33,145 nt of DNA from a virus: IMG/VR virus record IMGVR_UViG_3300009414_000041, positions 1-33,145 of that record; one strand, written 5' to 3'. How positions within the stretch are numbered: position 1 is the first letter of the stretch; every line of letters begins with the position of its first letter. The position numbers and the translations under genes are program-made. Shown here in pieces: positions 10,801 through 16,083 of the stretch. The notes under the pieces are model-generated. The model saw only the letters and a list, made by a program, of their open reading frames with translations, was not told the origin of the DNA and made no database searches.

Positions 10801-11379
10801 ATGCTTCTTGAGAAAGTAAAGCAAGGAGATAAAGATGCCCAATACTGGTTAGCAATAAAGCAATTAGACGAAGAAAGATTCTCGAGGGAAGAAGCACTGT
10901 TAAAACAGTTTATGAATCCTAGAAAGTATCCTAGATTTTTAGTGCGTGGGGCACAAGTACTTAGGCAAGAATTTAGTGATCTTCAAGAACAGCATGCTAC
11001 TCAGAAAGCATCATTAAATAAACAGTTTGGTATGTACCAAGACGATCAAACTTTTGATAAGAACGACCCTAAGAAATTTATATTATCGGAATGGTATAAC
11101 TTATATGATAAAGCAACTGATCCAGATTCTGGTGCTTTTGATTATGAAAGACTACAAGCATTACAACGTAATTTCTATAAGAAGACTCTTCCGAATGGAG
11201 ATTCTTATAATCAATATAAAGACTTTATTATTAGAAATACATCTAATACTCGACACCCTAAAGGATACGAGACTGTTATGTCCAGAAATACTGTCGAAAG
11301 ATGGCAGCGTGCAGAAGAAGCAAGAGTTGACTTCTTAAGAAACAGAGGTAAGTGGTCCAATATATTGGACAGCCAGTAA
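1813..11379 (+). CDS. Giant 3188-residue polyvalent/internal virion-type protein with HEYGH metallopeptidase motif
   Basis: This gene occupies 9.6 kb as one uninterrupted frame, coupled to the preceding gene by TAATG. A zinc metallopeptidase signature, HEYGH, lies at residues 1627-1631, followed about 40 residues later by EGEEAFADAF, where E1669 or E1670 could be the third ligand. Residues about 1780-1960 look like winged-helix or other DNA-binding segments (basic, TKVQLLKAGYV). A coiled coil is likely at about 2377-2420. Hydrophobic stretches occur near 304-325 and 2788-2806. The C-terminal third (LLAPRYNRAIAAML, then SPVVGSAIDILSG near 2880) resembles the tail of large phage proteins with fused polyvalent domains, from memory rather than a search. 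It sits between the left-hand genes and the scaffold, as ejected internal proteins or MuF-like fusions often do. Injection with the DNA is an inference. No methylase or helicase motifs were seen. Confidence 0.85.
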   Translation: MGQDIGLRERIANMLSDASQSEWASFAMPGTDTAISAIGYAIEPDIGSPFERQLDSLQTPIDRAFSFVIDKLKGGSGVDTPLSPRQQNITNTILSDIGISENITEPMSLSGSDLSYWFEKYGRASPTSPVYSQADTVEVILDNMSEANKQAQALYDRGYRKISSSDHFILDGEDKTGRPIKKYSGNKVEQWSKVSGAPKNITVIPDPINIDDSGFETDKYIRENNLDSNTNEVYTNSEFIGMVQKSVLDGAVPTSVPEMALKGGGELVAALGTLGQSAIAIEAQENYGMMKTDGWEGALNAVTFAFPPFTALFGAPDVYAGVIFKSLTSGPAGRSLFKSNYRALYNWVAKEPDLDISTITPDMVNKRKIFQDQGIPEDMVELTMNMWTNAGAAKGNPNLLFENTAVRVIPDIDPKSPGSFAIEATNKHSNQSTYFKISPINADIDRRVRQTTEEFLDFVDNYSESIGSRFPDNFGGYNPKDKTFKVGSRDTSGNSLIKTLFVPRGKRGQGGRGAELPINDLFGEYSGLNVSLEEMKWIGLEDWLTTNYKPQNRIKMTELREFVEKSRMKLVMWKGNDHFGSPEYGAVTAGPNLGNNTVLLTQIDIANLPDDSTIKHMFHPFRDLTEDMVEDEDIEGLQSLFSTFKGHYSEQLTIVSRDPASTLSEAEEITDFYKFIPEEVMTPTITGKTKVPITDRNNIFMTARYQSNVIYEDGVPKNTMEILEIQTDVLDTDIGKDAFKKKMSVDFKSGDTLPGRSLTWTGMGGAKWNFQVNGGDITITPLNNSAMQRGVDTAPFETMLGKLEMLSQRSGALTVNVIDHPSQAKFPLIGISFPKETMPWGDVSNIDIDPKVIDEMLEVIIEGRPREILPRDIRWSKEQLLNGESGFQIIPRQLGDDTVWDIYDGPKLASGENVIADTLASEDDAVYTLWSMLDSMHKDTIHNNAPLPPNLIFDKGWHMPILREGFVHGAMSGKSYITIDSAGGVMQSYGDAALKYSGTRYGEAVGEFRAQILPTRIQNSIKAVRRAVDEGVNSWKKSPKEPTIDGMPIREIPEDFRAGVEADPQLESMGMRLERQTPIEEVRIDDVRTEVALEAETERVAGLANEMERRGVKMTPDIRGEIDASQDALGQAGKRVNSLLYDAIAKRHGGKSITKFDTILDDSNTREMGFALDELLVDDPPMGSTRANQLIEDIENEAQGILDSGKPKNTGTLIKGAQKIVGDILRMSGHSSLKNEHAKILIGAKWKPTGVMEVTPEELINPFGFTDEQLQIIGLNKPPTNAYFDLRGEGPIHERIEKLSWMLGYGDEPGDIYESFGYRLGSYVFSDQEADTQAAKFLQRAIDNLDDIPYKLDVEDNDMGRALLNVFDNVTAQSVIDKLDEGFTTADDARSGLLNDAISALDQETISELSEDATSIGLIRTELETGRYAHLGLVPPKVLNNYESGPSRPIQLMMENGDIEIRQGFSHSVKNHLELAGLATHNVRYSSSQEDILETILDAALDVALESGTISSKSDLIDHLGMNPLAKLSFGETDKGRWIHSIDLNKSIVDDQGNYIPELGLKGKPNSKFPHAPTTLGEAIRVGYMRLYQTTDELPIGGRILGFTDIFSDGTYLVSLTKSADFRTAIHEYGHVLRRNLTNEQLKVAGEFSMGPEVFNALDNKNIWTREGEEAFADAFELYVTTGYAKTRELKNVFEVFKDWLIKTYRSIRGTELEENLSPELKAMFDDLARPVTPSNRKIKNNVLEHEEATANAFFGNKNKTVRIPEDPDRLYRKDHTTVDRLALEPDEVIRKRVRAVRSVGKLLEKHNLTKVQLLKAGYVTKTRITGSTGRVRTEYRIHKKDVESYLRHEDRPKPSIEATDPAIINLPSHDAKLSWHQKRAVDSLDPPKPQVIDSKAYREAGKPTFLGNYILKYLAKHPKSSVDNIYGAIVKESQSKSSTAWKKLSRKAEFYNRGQSKFVHPSDRRPQGIPNKARIERELTRVTGTRTPGYVKGPKFLYDPIGPYVEVDEDGLWSVMPQDRLYKIVDDEGTPPKGIDEAGQVTPPIESLSSLQNIENVISANFIVNNYRRLAQTPGLKHIISRLNPASAANDPLSKSLIAHAMLKEEGKQKAEIAFTRLSRLGSQRKVFGELDDTGRIAEGPLRGKNVNDIRSNYSEYESSLSEAQKEWVQIANAIEDAKLAMFRAEGIDINELAVTEGGHYAGRRLMGRVFVDGEYVDIGVVAGPGRPGTRSAQEKERYFETAEEAIEAGYRYLDDDEALLMNLQAAYRRVADKRAVDHIVNNVVSTRTTGAPEELIQSRGLAGKRLAAAKTLIEEIQRAKRGGQITAQARKSIENMLPEIEGMLGDTAAISLEQLIKAGRIAEDQPSTFVPQKGMIKALFRRVQELEQQIDDITEAGMQVPSELYQRLNKMRGDLGFQKHMVAEAYANYKAYGTFEYTWSKSATSILVADRVGALDEILELVRGKPVIGTTSGGKQTTYYRGGLVDSLKAEKAEIDLEISNLRLEQPKLFEGSLGQQVPAFAGKFFTKDQPLSLRKPDGSKMRGIDVQRAIGQAMVDNREFSEALNSINTANSMFRFFQLAGDMSAFGIQLLFLWGQTVRNPLFMAKAMKGFVSAFVDPTFHQNYIHNHRELLSKHPGMMISTGGTEFTEFTRLMANAGFVRTKPIRVSKEVLERVPGLPQAGRTYVGLLKRAQSGFETALDVAGIEMAKAFEGRYSHHADVQQIDDFINEFRGLANPARLGVSTKQRQLETLALLAPRYNRAIAAMLGDVFSGNIRGNEARKTLAAGIGSIMAMAVAISFAKGEDPEEVAEHFNPTSPMFMTWNVGGTNIGVGSKVRSLIKLGGGIYATGSGDDPIDLFTLSMDNPGIRFVRGNASPVVGSAIDILSGRTYMGDPVYGGSPWDIKGHIINFTKEEIAPKTMPIWAQAVVLEGGNPQQRAIKGLVEFVGGRAYPQGSFQMLRGYAQEHVGIDYEDMEPFERRILREYLSDELDPMLLEKVKQGDKDAQYWLAIKQLDEERFSREEALLKQFMNPRKYPRFLVRGAQVLRQEFSDLQEQHATQKASLNKQFGMYQDDQTFDKNDPKKFILSEWYNLYDKATDPDSGAFDYERLQALQRNFYKKTLPNGDSYNQYKDFIIRNTSNTRHPKGYETVMSRNTVERWQRAEEARVDFLRNRGKWSNILDSQ

Positions 11380-11392
11380 GGAAATATATAAT
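11365..11392 (+). promoter_or_regulatory. Sigma70-like promoter for the head operon
   Basis: TTGGAC at 11365-11370 and a perfect TATAAT at 11387-11392 are separated by 16 bases. The predicted start is near 11399. It overlaps the end of the giant gene and precedes the scaffold gene at 11435. A copy of the genome-wide 16-bp palindrome lies at 11404-11419, just inside the predicted transcript, which is a natural operator position. Confidence 0.6.
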
Positions 11393-11403
11393 ATATGTTA
11401 GTA

Positions 11404-11419
11404 TTGAGTTTAAATTCAA
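11404..11419. repeat. 16-bp palindrome copy 1 (TTGAGTTTAAATTCAA)
   Basis: Matches the consensus TTGAGTTTAAACTCAA in 15 of 16 positions. This is the only copy lying entirely between genes, and it follows the -10 box of the head promoter by 11 bases. The position fits an operator where a bound dimer would block transcription start or escape. Confidence 0.75.
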
Positions 11420-11434
11420 ATACATGGAGACCTT

Positions 11435-12190
11435 ATGACAACCAATTCTGATATACCAGTAGAGCCAGAAGAGCAACAAGCAGAAGGTGCTATTGGTAGT
11501 ACATATACAGAATATGGACCGACAGATACGGAGGCAGAGCCAGTTTCAGATGTGGCTTCCGACTTTCCTCCGGCTCCAACCACACCTGAGACTACTCTGT
11601 CTCCCCCAACTGATGATCCCGTTACCCCTGTTCCCAACGCCGACCCAACTCTTCAACAACAACAAGATGAAGTTGCTCGCCAAAGAAGAGAATATGAGGC
11701 GATCCAAGAACGTGACAAGATTATTTCCAATCTTGAACAAGAAGCTCTTCAAATGGAGCAGAAACTTTTACGAGAGGGGTATTCCGATAGTGAAGCAAAA
11801 CAGCAAACTATGGGTCATCTTGAGGGGCGAGTCAACCAGATACAACAACAAAGAAATGCTCAACAGCAAGTAGACGTAGAAAGAGGAAAGCGAAATGCTT
11901 CAATACATTTCGCTAAGAAATATAATTTAGGTCTTGAAACTCTTGGTAGTTTAGAACAAGCCAGAAATCCTAAAGAAATGGAAGACATGGCTAAAACTAT
12001 ATCTACTATGGAGTCGCAGAGAAAAGAGATAGCAGAATTAAAGTCACGATTAGCTCCACAGCAATCGTTTGACACTAATACTCCTAGCCCTGCTGCTGCG
12101 ACAAACGATGATAGATTGCTAGACGCATATCTAGCAGGGGATAGATCTGATGCAGCAACTGCTGCAGCAGCAAAGTTACTAGGAATATAG
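11435..12190 (+). CDS. Probable capsid scaffolding protein
   Basis: A 251-residue protein immediately upstream of the major capsid gene, the classical scaffold position. Residues 1-70 are acidic and proline-rich with low complexity. Residues about 75-140 and 170-205 are Q/E/K/R-rich and strongly predicted coiled coil (for example ISNLEQEALQMEQKLLREGY). The C-terminus is alanine-rich. The absence of catalytic motifs and the overall disordered, helical character fit phage scaffolds, which fill the procapsid and leave before or during packaging. The start ATG has GGAGA five bases upstream. Transcription probably comes from the promoter at 11365-11392. The role is inferred from position and composition, not from a conserved motif. 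Confidence 0.75.
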   Translation: MTTNSDIPVEPEEQQAEGAIGSTYTEYGPTDTEAEPVSDVASDFPPAPTTPETTLSPPTDDPVTPVPNADPTLQQQQDEVARQRREYEAIQERDKIISNLEQEALQMEQKLLREGYSDSEAKQQTMGHLEGRVNQIQQQRNAQQQVDVERGKRNASIHFAKKYNLGLETLGSLEQARNPKEMEDMAKTISTMESQRKEIAELKSRLAPQQSFDTNTPSPAAATNDDRLLDAYLAGDRSDAATAAAAKLLGI

Positions 12191-12199
12191 GGGGGCGTA

Positions 12200-13066
12200 A
12201 TGGCTCAAACTGCAACAACAGGAAACCTTGAGAAAGCACAGAAGACTATTATTGCCACTGCTAGATATACAGAGGAGCACAATGCTCCAGCTATGGCACT
12301 GATAGAGTCCATGAATCTGCCAAAGGGATCGTCAACAGTGACAGTTCCTAAAGTTGGTCAGATGTCTATGAGTGATCTTGTCGATGGACAAGACATCATA
12401 GATGAAGAAGAGATTGGGATGACTACTGTAGATCTCACAGCTAGTGAGGTTGGAGCTAAAATTATTCTTACGGATAAGCTAGTAAGACAGATGGCTCAGA
12501 ATGTCTTCTCTATCATAGGGCGACAGCTCGGTGATGGAATGGCCCGAAAGAAAGATACAGATGTACATGCTCTGTATTCTGGATTGAATGGAGGAACAAC
12601 TCTTGGAGCTGCTGGTGGAGCAGTAACGCTGGCTAAGATTGCTGGTGCGATTGCCTACACTAAAGCTAATAAGTTTGGTTCTCAGGTATATATCCTTCAG
12701 CACCCTAATGCTGTATATCAGATAGCTGCTACTGCTGTAACAGCATCTACTACATATCCAGTTCCTGCTGGATGGTCTTCTGATTTGCTTGGCAACTTCT
12801 TTAGTGGGCTCCGACCACTTAATGGAGTACCAATCTTTGAAGACGGAAACCTTTCAATAGATAGTAGTGATGATGCTATTGGTGTCATAGCTGCTAAAGA
12901 CGCATTGGTAGTTCTTAACTCAGTAGATACTAGAACAGAGAGGCAGAGAGATGTTTCTCTTAGGGCTACTGAAGTGGTGATGACCGCCGATTACGGGGTT
13001 TTTGAGCTAGACGATAGTCGAGGAGCACCTCTTACTTATGATGCTTCTGCTCCTGCGACAAGTTAA
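12200..13066 (+). CDS. Major capsid protein (HK97-fold type)
   Basis: The 288-residue product has features I recognise from phage coat proteins: an early helix, then a segment on target to the E-loop (VPKVGQMSMSDLVDGQDIID), a helical spine region after TDKLVRQMAQNVFSIIGRQLGDGMARKKD, a P-domain and A-domain with the typical KFGSQVYILQHPNAVYQIA, then LNGVPIFED and a C-terminal VSLRATEVVMTADYGVFELDD. This fits the HK97-fold coat of marine podoviruses and siphoviruses. The start has an unusual all-G Shine-Dalgarno-like run (GGGGGG) a few bases upstream. It lies directly between the scaffold and a small Cys-motif protein in the head operon. Confidence is high for capsid identity and lower for which subfamily. 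Confidence 0.88.
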   Translation: MAQTATTGNLEKAQKTIIATARYTEEHNAPAMALIESMNLPKGSSTVTVPKVGQMSMSDLVDGQDIIDEEEIGMTTVDLTASEVGAKIILTDKLVRQMAQNVFSIIGRQLGDGMARKKDTDVHALYSGLNGGTTLGAAGGAVTLAKIAGAIAYTKANKFGSQVYILQHPNAVYQIAATAVTASTTYPVPAGWSSDLLGNFFSGLRPLNGVPIFEDGNLSIDSSDDAIGVIAAKDALVVLNSVDTRTERQRDVSLRATEVVMTADYGVFELDDSRGAPLTYDASAPATS

Positions 13067-13076
13067 GGTATAAAAT

Positions 13077-13400
13077 ATGGTTAGCTTTAGGGATAGAAAA
13101 AGCATGAGAGAAGAGCTGACTGGAATTGGCTATTCTTGGGAGTATCTGGATACATGGCAGCCAAAGACAGTCTTATACAGACATGCTGATGGCTTAAATG
13201 CAGAAGGAGAAGTTGTTCATCCTTATGGCACAGAAGTTCGGGGGGTTCCGGGAAACCCAGATTATGTAATTAAAAAATCAAAGATAGGATTCTTTCCGTA
13301 TCCCCCTAATGAACATTGTAATTGTATATGGTGTGTAGAAAGAAAAGGTAAAGAAGAAGCTGTAACGATTGACCGTGGCTCTTCTTCCTCTAAAAAATAA
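13077..13400 (+). CDS. Small protein with CxCxxC cluster next to the capsid gene
   Basis: A 107-residue protein starting ten bases after the capsid gene, with AAGG upstream of the ATG. The N-terminal half is charged (SFRDRKSMREEL). Near residue 80 is HCNCIWC, a compact Cys/His cluster able to bind zinc. The C-terminus is a Ser/Lys-rich tail. I do not recognise the family. Its position between capsid and decoration genes suggests a minor head or completion protein, but it could also be a small regulator carried in the operon. Confidence 0.75.
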   Translation: MVSFRDRKSMREELTGIGYSWEYLDTWQPKTVLYRHADGLNAEGEVVHPYGTEVRGVPGNPDYVIKKSKIGFFPYPPNEHCNCIWCVERKGKEEAVTIDRGSSSSKK

Positions 13401-13410
13401 CGGTTGATCG

Positions 13411-13450
13411 CAGGGGTAAGCCCTGTAATAAGTAACCTTTAAGGAGGTTA
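13411..13450 (+). promoter_or_regulatory. Hairpins over the ribosome binding site of the decoration gene
   Basis: Two small inverted repeats lie in the leader. CAGGG/CCCTG (13411-13425) has a 5-base loop. TAACCT/AGGTTA (13433-13450) has a TTAAGG loop, and its stem and loop include the very strong AAGGAGG ribosome binding site. The second could make translation of the following gene depend on RNA folding. Short stems make this tentative. Confidence 0.35.
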
Positions 13451-13453
13451 GAT

Positions 13454-14224
13454 ATGTCTTTTCCGCAAACAGTTAATTTGTCTTATGGAATGGAAAAAGT
13501 AGAAACTTCTGGACAAAAGCAGAAGTTAGGAACAAGAGCAACTACCCCAGACGGCAGAGTGTTCTATTATGCAAGGGATGACGGAACGGCACTTGCCACA
13601 GCCGGAAAGATTGTTGACGGTACTGTTGTAGTTGCTGCACACGATATGGATGTTGCTGCTACTGCTGCTCATAGTGTTGGTGACACAACAATTAGCATAG
13701 AAGTACCAACTACTGACTTAACCAAAGACCAATATGCAGATGGATACTTGATATTCAATGATGGGCCGGGCGAAGGTGAAGTCTATAGAATCAAGTCGCA
13801 TCCTGCTCACGATGCATCTGCCGATAACACGGTCATCATCACGCTTGATGAAGAAGATGGAATAAGAACTGCATTGACCACTTCTTCTTTATGTGGATTA
13901 AGGCAAAACCTTTATGCAGGAGTAAAACTCATTGATGGCGATGGCACTCAGTCAACGGGGCCACTTGGCGTTACGCCTATTCCAGTAACTGCTTCTTACT
14001 ACTTCTGGCTTCAAACATATGGCATTGCTGCTGTTGAGGTAAGCGGAACTACAGCTATGACCTTAGGTAATGCTATTGAGGTCAGCGAAGTGTCAGGACA
14101 GAGCGGTATGGCCACTTTGCATGATTCTTCAGGTGCTACTGACTTGGAACCAATTGGTGTTGCAATAAGTATTGCTGCGGTTTCTACTGACTATCAGCAA
14201 GTAATGTTAAAAATACGATCGTAA
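13454..14224 (+). CDS. Probable head decoration/capsid-associated protein
   Basis: A 256-residue, beta-rich, Thr/Ala/Val-rich protein with a very strong Shine-Dalgarno (AAGGAGG), indicating high expression. Its sequence (GDTTISIEVPTTDLTKDQYA, then GPGEGEVYRIKSHPAH, and a C-terminal half with GLRQNLYAGVKLID and LGNAIEVSEVSGQSGM) resembles capsid-stabilising proteins that many aquatic phages encode just after the coat gene. There is no membrane segment or enzyme motif. The decoration role is inferred from location, composition and expected expression. A minor tail or cement protein is the alternative. Confidence 0.6.
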   Translation: MSFPQTVNLSYGMEKVETSGQKQKLGTRATTPDGRVFYYARDDGTALATAGKIVDGTVVVAAHDMDVAATAAHSVGDTTISIEVPTTDLTKDQYADGYLIFNDGPGEGEVYRIKSHPAHDASADNTVIITLDEEDGIRTALTTSSLCGLRQNLYAGVKLIDGDGTQSTGPLGVTPIPVTASYYFWLQTYGIAAVEVSGTTAMTLGNAIEVSEVSGQSGMATLHDSSGATDLEPIGVAISIAAVSTDYQQVMLKIRS

Positions 14225-14227
14225 TTA

Positions 14228-14590
14228 GTGAACGAACTCTGGACTCCTCAAGGATCTAACTTAGTCTCTTCTTATACAGGAGGGAATAATGCTGAGACAG
14301 GGGAGTCCATAGTTATACATACCTTTCACTTCCACGATAAGGAAAGTGGTAGGCGTTCCGTTGTAAAGGTTCCTGCCGACTCCACTGTGTCGCAATCTCA
14401 TATAGAAGATATGGCAGCACAGGCATTTGAAAACTGGTTGCTTGAGATTAAACTCAAAGGTAAAATAAGAAAGCCAACACCAGAACAGAGGAAGGAAGTC
14501 GGTAAAGCAATTAGAGAATTTAGAGAGTACGCTGCTAAACGCAGAGAGAGTACTAATAAAAAGATCTATTACAAAGGAGCCAATACATGA
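14228..14590 (+). CDS. Hypothetical protein of the head-tail region
   Basis: A 120-residue protein starting at GTG three bases after the previous stop, without a clear ribosome binding site, so translation is probably coupled. The N-terminal half is polar with a HTFHFHDKESGRRSVVKVPADS segment (broken here at functional boundaries). The C-terminal half is a basic amphipathic helix region (TPEQRKEVGKAIREFREYAA). It overlaps the next gene by four bases (ATGA). A copy of the genome-wide palindrome lies within it at 14442. Family unknown, possibly a head-completion or assembly factor. Confidence 0.7.
   Translation: MNELWTPQGSNLVSSYTGGNNAETGESIVIHTFHFHDKESGRRSVVKVPADSTVSQSHIEDMAAQAFENWLLEIKLKGKIRKPTPEQRKEVGKAIREFREYAAKRRESTNKKIYYKGANT
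14442..14457. repeat. 16-bp palindrome copy 2 (TTGAGATTAAACTCAA)
   Basis: 15 of 16 positions match the consensus. It is inside the 120-residue gene, where the codons run CTT GAG ATT AAA CTC AAA (L-E-I-K-L-K). This is the only copy in the interior of the virion operon. Confidence 0.7.
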
Positions 14591-14784
14591 GTGAGCCTAT
14601 TCAGCCTACAACTGAAGATATTAATGCAGTTCTTAATCAGAACCCTACTGCCCAGATGCAATTACAGATTCAGATGCTATCTAGAGTTTTAAAAGAAAGA
14701 GATGATGAAATAGAATCTCTTAAAGAGCAGTTGTCGGCTACAAACGGTACAGGCTCTATAGAGAAATTAGAAAAAGTGAAATAA
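14587..14784 (+). CDS. Small coiled-coil protein
   Basis: A 65-residue acidic protein. Residues about 22-52 form a heptad-like coiled coil (MQLQIQMLSRVLKERDDEIE then SLKEQL). The ATG overlaps the stop of the preceding gene by four bases and has AAGGAG eight bases upstream, so the start is well supported. Small coiled-coil genes of this kind are common between head and tail genes of phages. Their function is unknown, and an assembly chaperone is possible. Confidence 0.7.
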   Translation: MSEPIQPTTEDINAVLNQNPTAQMQLQIQMLSRVLKERDDEIESLKEQLSATNGTGSIEKLEKVK

Positions 14785-14796
14785 TGGAGGAGTACT

Positions 14797-16083
14797 GTGG
14801 TTATCCAGAAGCGAACTCGTCAGGAGATACGACAGTCCGTAGGATATAACCTTGGTGCTTTACATATAGGTACTGCTACCGCTACTCCCGGATCTTCTGG
14901 CACTACTACCCTAACTGACACTGTTCTGTATGGTGGTAATGACGTATACAACGGAAGATATATCTGGTTCTATAACGATGTCTCCCAGTCTACTAATAGA
15001 GAAGTAGAACGGCGTGTCTCTGATTACGTTACAGGAGGTACGGTAACTGTTCAGGCTTTCCCTGCCACAACTACTGTCAATGATAAGTATGAGATGTGGG
15101 ATAACTATTCACCCACTCAGATTAATGAATTTATTAATCAGGCTATAGTGGATGTTACTGGTCAGGTATACGACCCTCTAGAGAGTCAAGACATACATAT
15201 GAATGGGCACATTGGTAGGTTCAACACGCCTACCAACTTTGCCATGATTAATAAAGTTCAATACAGAAGTAAGTTTACTTGGACTTCAATTCATCAATGT
15301 AATGCGGTATTTGATTCCAGTGTGGACTCAGACTTTGATGTATCTGTAGATAGTGAGGATAAGGTACAGGGTTCAGGTAGTAATAAGTTTGTTATTGCTA
15401 TAGGAGGTAGTGCCGGAGATATAGCAGGAGATACCTTTACCGCTAAAGATATTAGTAAGTACGACTACCTAGAGTTCTGGGTTAAGAGTACAGTAGCAAC
15501 GTCAGCAGGAAACCTTAAGATACATCTTGATGATGCAGCTATAACTACTGTCACTATAGCTGCAGCTACGATTTTAGAATCGGTTGATGTTCCAGCTTTA
15601 TCAGCAGACACTTGGACTCATTGTCGAGTAGCTTTATCTAACCCGGAATCTAATACAGCTATCACTGCTGTTGCTCTTGAATACGATTCAGATCTAGGGG
15701 CATGCACAGTAAGACTTGATGATATAAAGGTAGTACAAAACGATTCGGCTACTTGGACTGATGTTCCATCCCATCTATGGAGTATTGATAAGGCTTCTCA
15801 AGATATTGTATTCACTAGAGATGGAATAAGATTTGTAGGATATAACCTATTAAAGTTAAAGGGTGGGGACAAGCCAGCAGTTTTAACATCTGACTCTGCT
15901 ACATGTGAAGTAGATGATGGATATGTAATTAATAAAGCTACTGCTTTAGCTTTGTCCTCTAACTCTGGTGGCCCTGCTACTGATCCAGATAACAATAGAC
16001 AACAAGCAGCGTTCTACTATGGAATGTCAGAGCAGAATAAACGAGCATTCCCATTCTTAGTTGGCGTTAGGACTATATCGTAA
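14797..16083 (+). CDS. Head-tail connector-like protein with inserted beta-sandwich domain
   Basis: A 428-residue protein starting at GTG behind a strong GGAGGAG site. The N-terminal part (RTRQEIRQSVGYNLG, later TQINEFINQAIVDVTGQVYD) looks like the helical adaptor or tail-tubular type that docks on the portal. Residues about 165-315 form a separate beta-rich module (YDYLEFWVKS, later LKIHLDD, DTWTHCRVAL, LDDIKVV) typical of carbohydrate-binding-like jelly-roll folds. The C-terminus (EQNKRAFPFLVGVRT) returns to the adaptor-like part. The next gene is a beta-propeller tail protein and starts at a TAATG overlap. Taken together this suggests a connector ring displaying a beta-sandwich outward. 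The assignment is structural inference. Confidence 0.55.
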   Translation: MVIQKRTRQEIRQSVGYNLGALHIGTATATPGSSGTTTLTDTVLYGGNDVYNGRYIWFYNDVSQSTNREVERRVSDYVTGGTVTVQAFPATTTVNDKYEMWDNYSPTQINEFINQAIVDVTGQVYDPLESQDIHMNGHIGRFNTPTNFAMINKVQYRSKFTWTSIHQCNAVFDSSVDSDFDVSVDSEDKVQGSGSNKFVIAIGGSAGDIAGDTFTAKDISKYDYLEFWVKSTVATSAGNLKIHLDDAAITTVTIAAATILESVDVPALSADTWTHCRVALSNPESNTAITAVALEYDSDLGACTVRLDDIKVVQNDSATWTDVPSHLWSIDKASQDIVFTRDGIRFVGYNLLKLKGGDKPAVLTSDSATCEVDDGYVINKATALALSSNSGGPATDPDNNRQQAAFYYGMSEQNKRAFPFLVGVRTIS

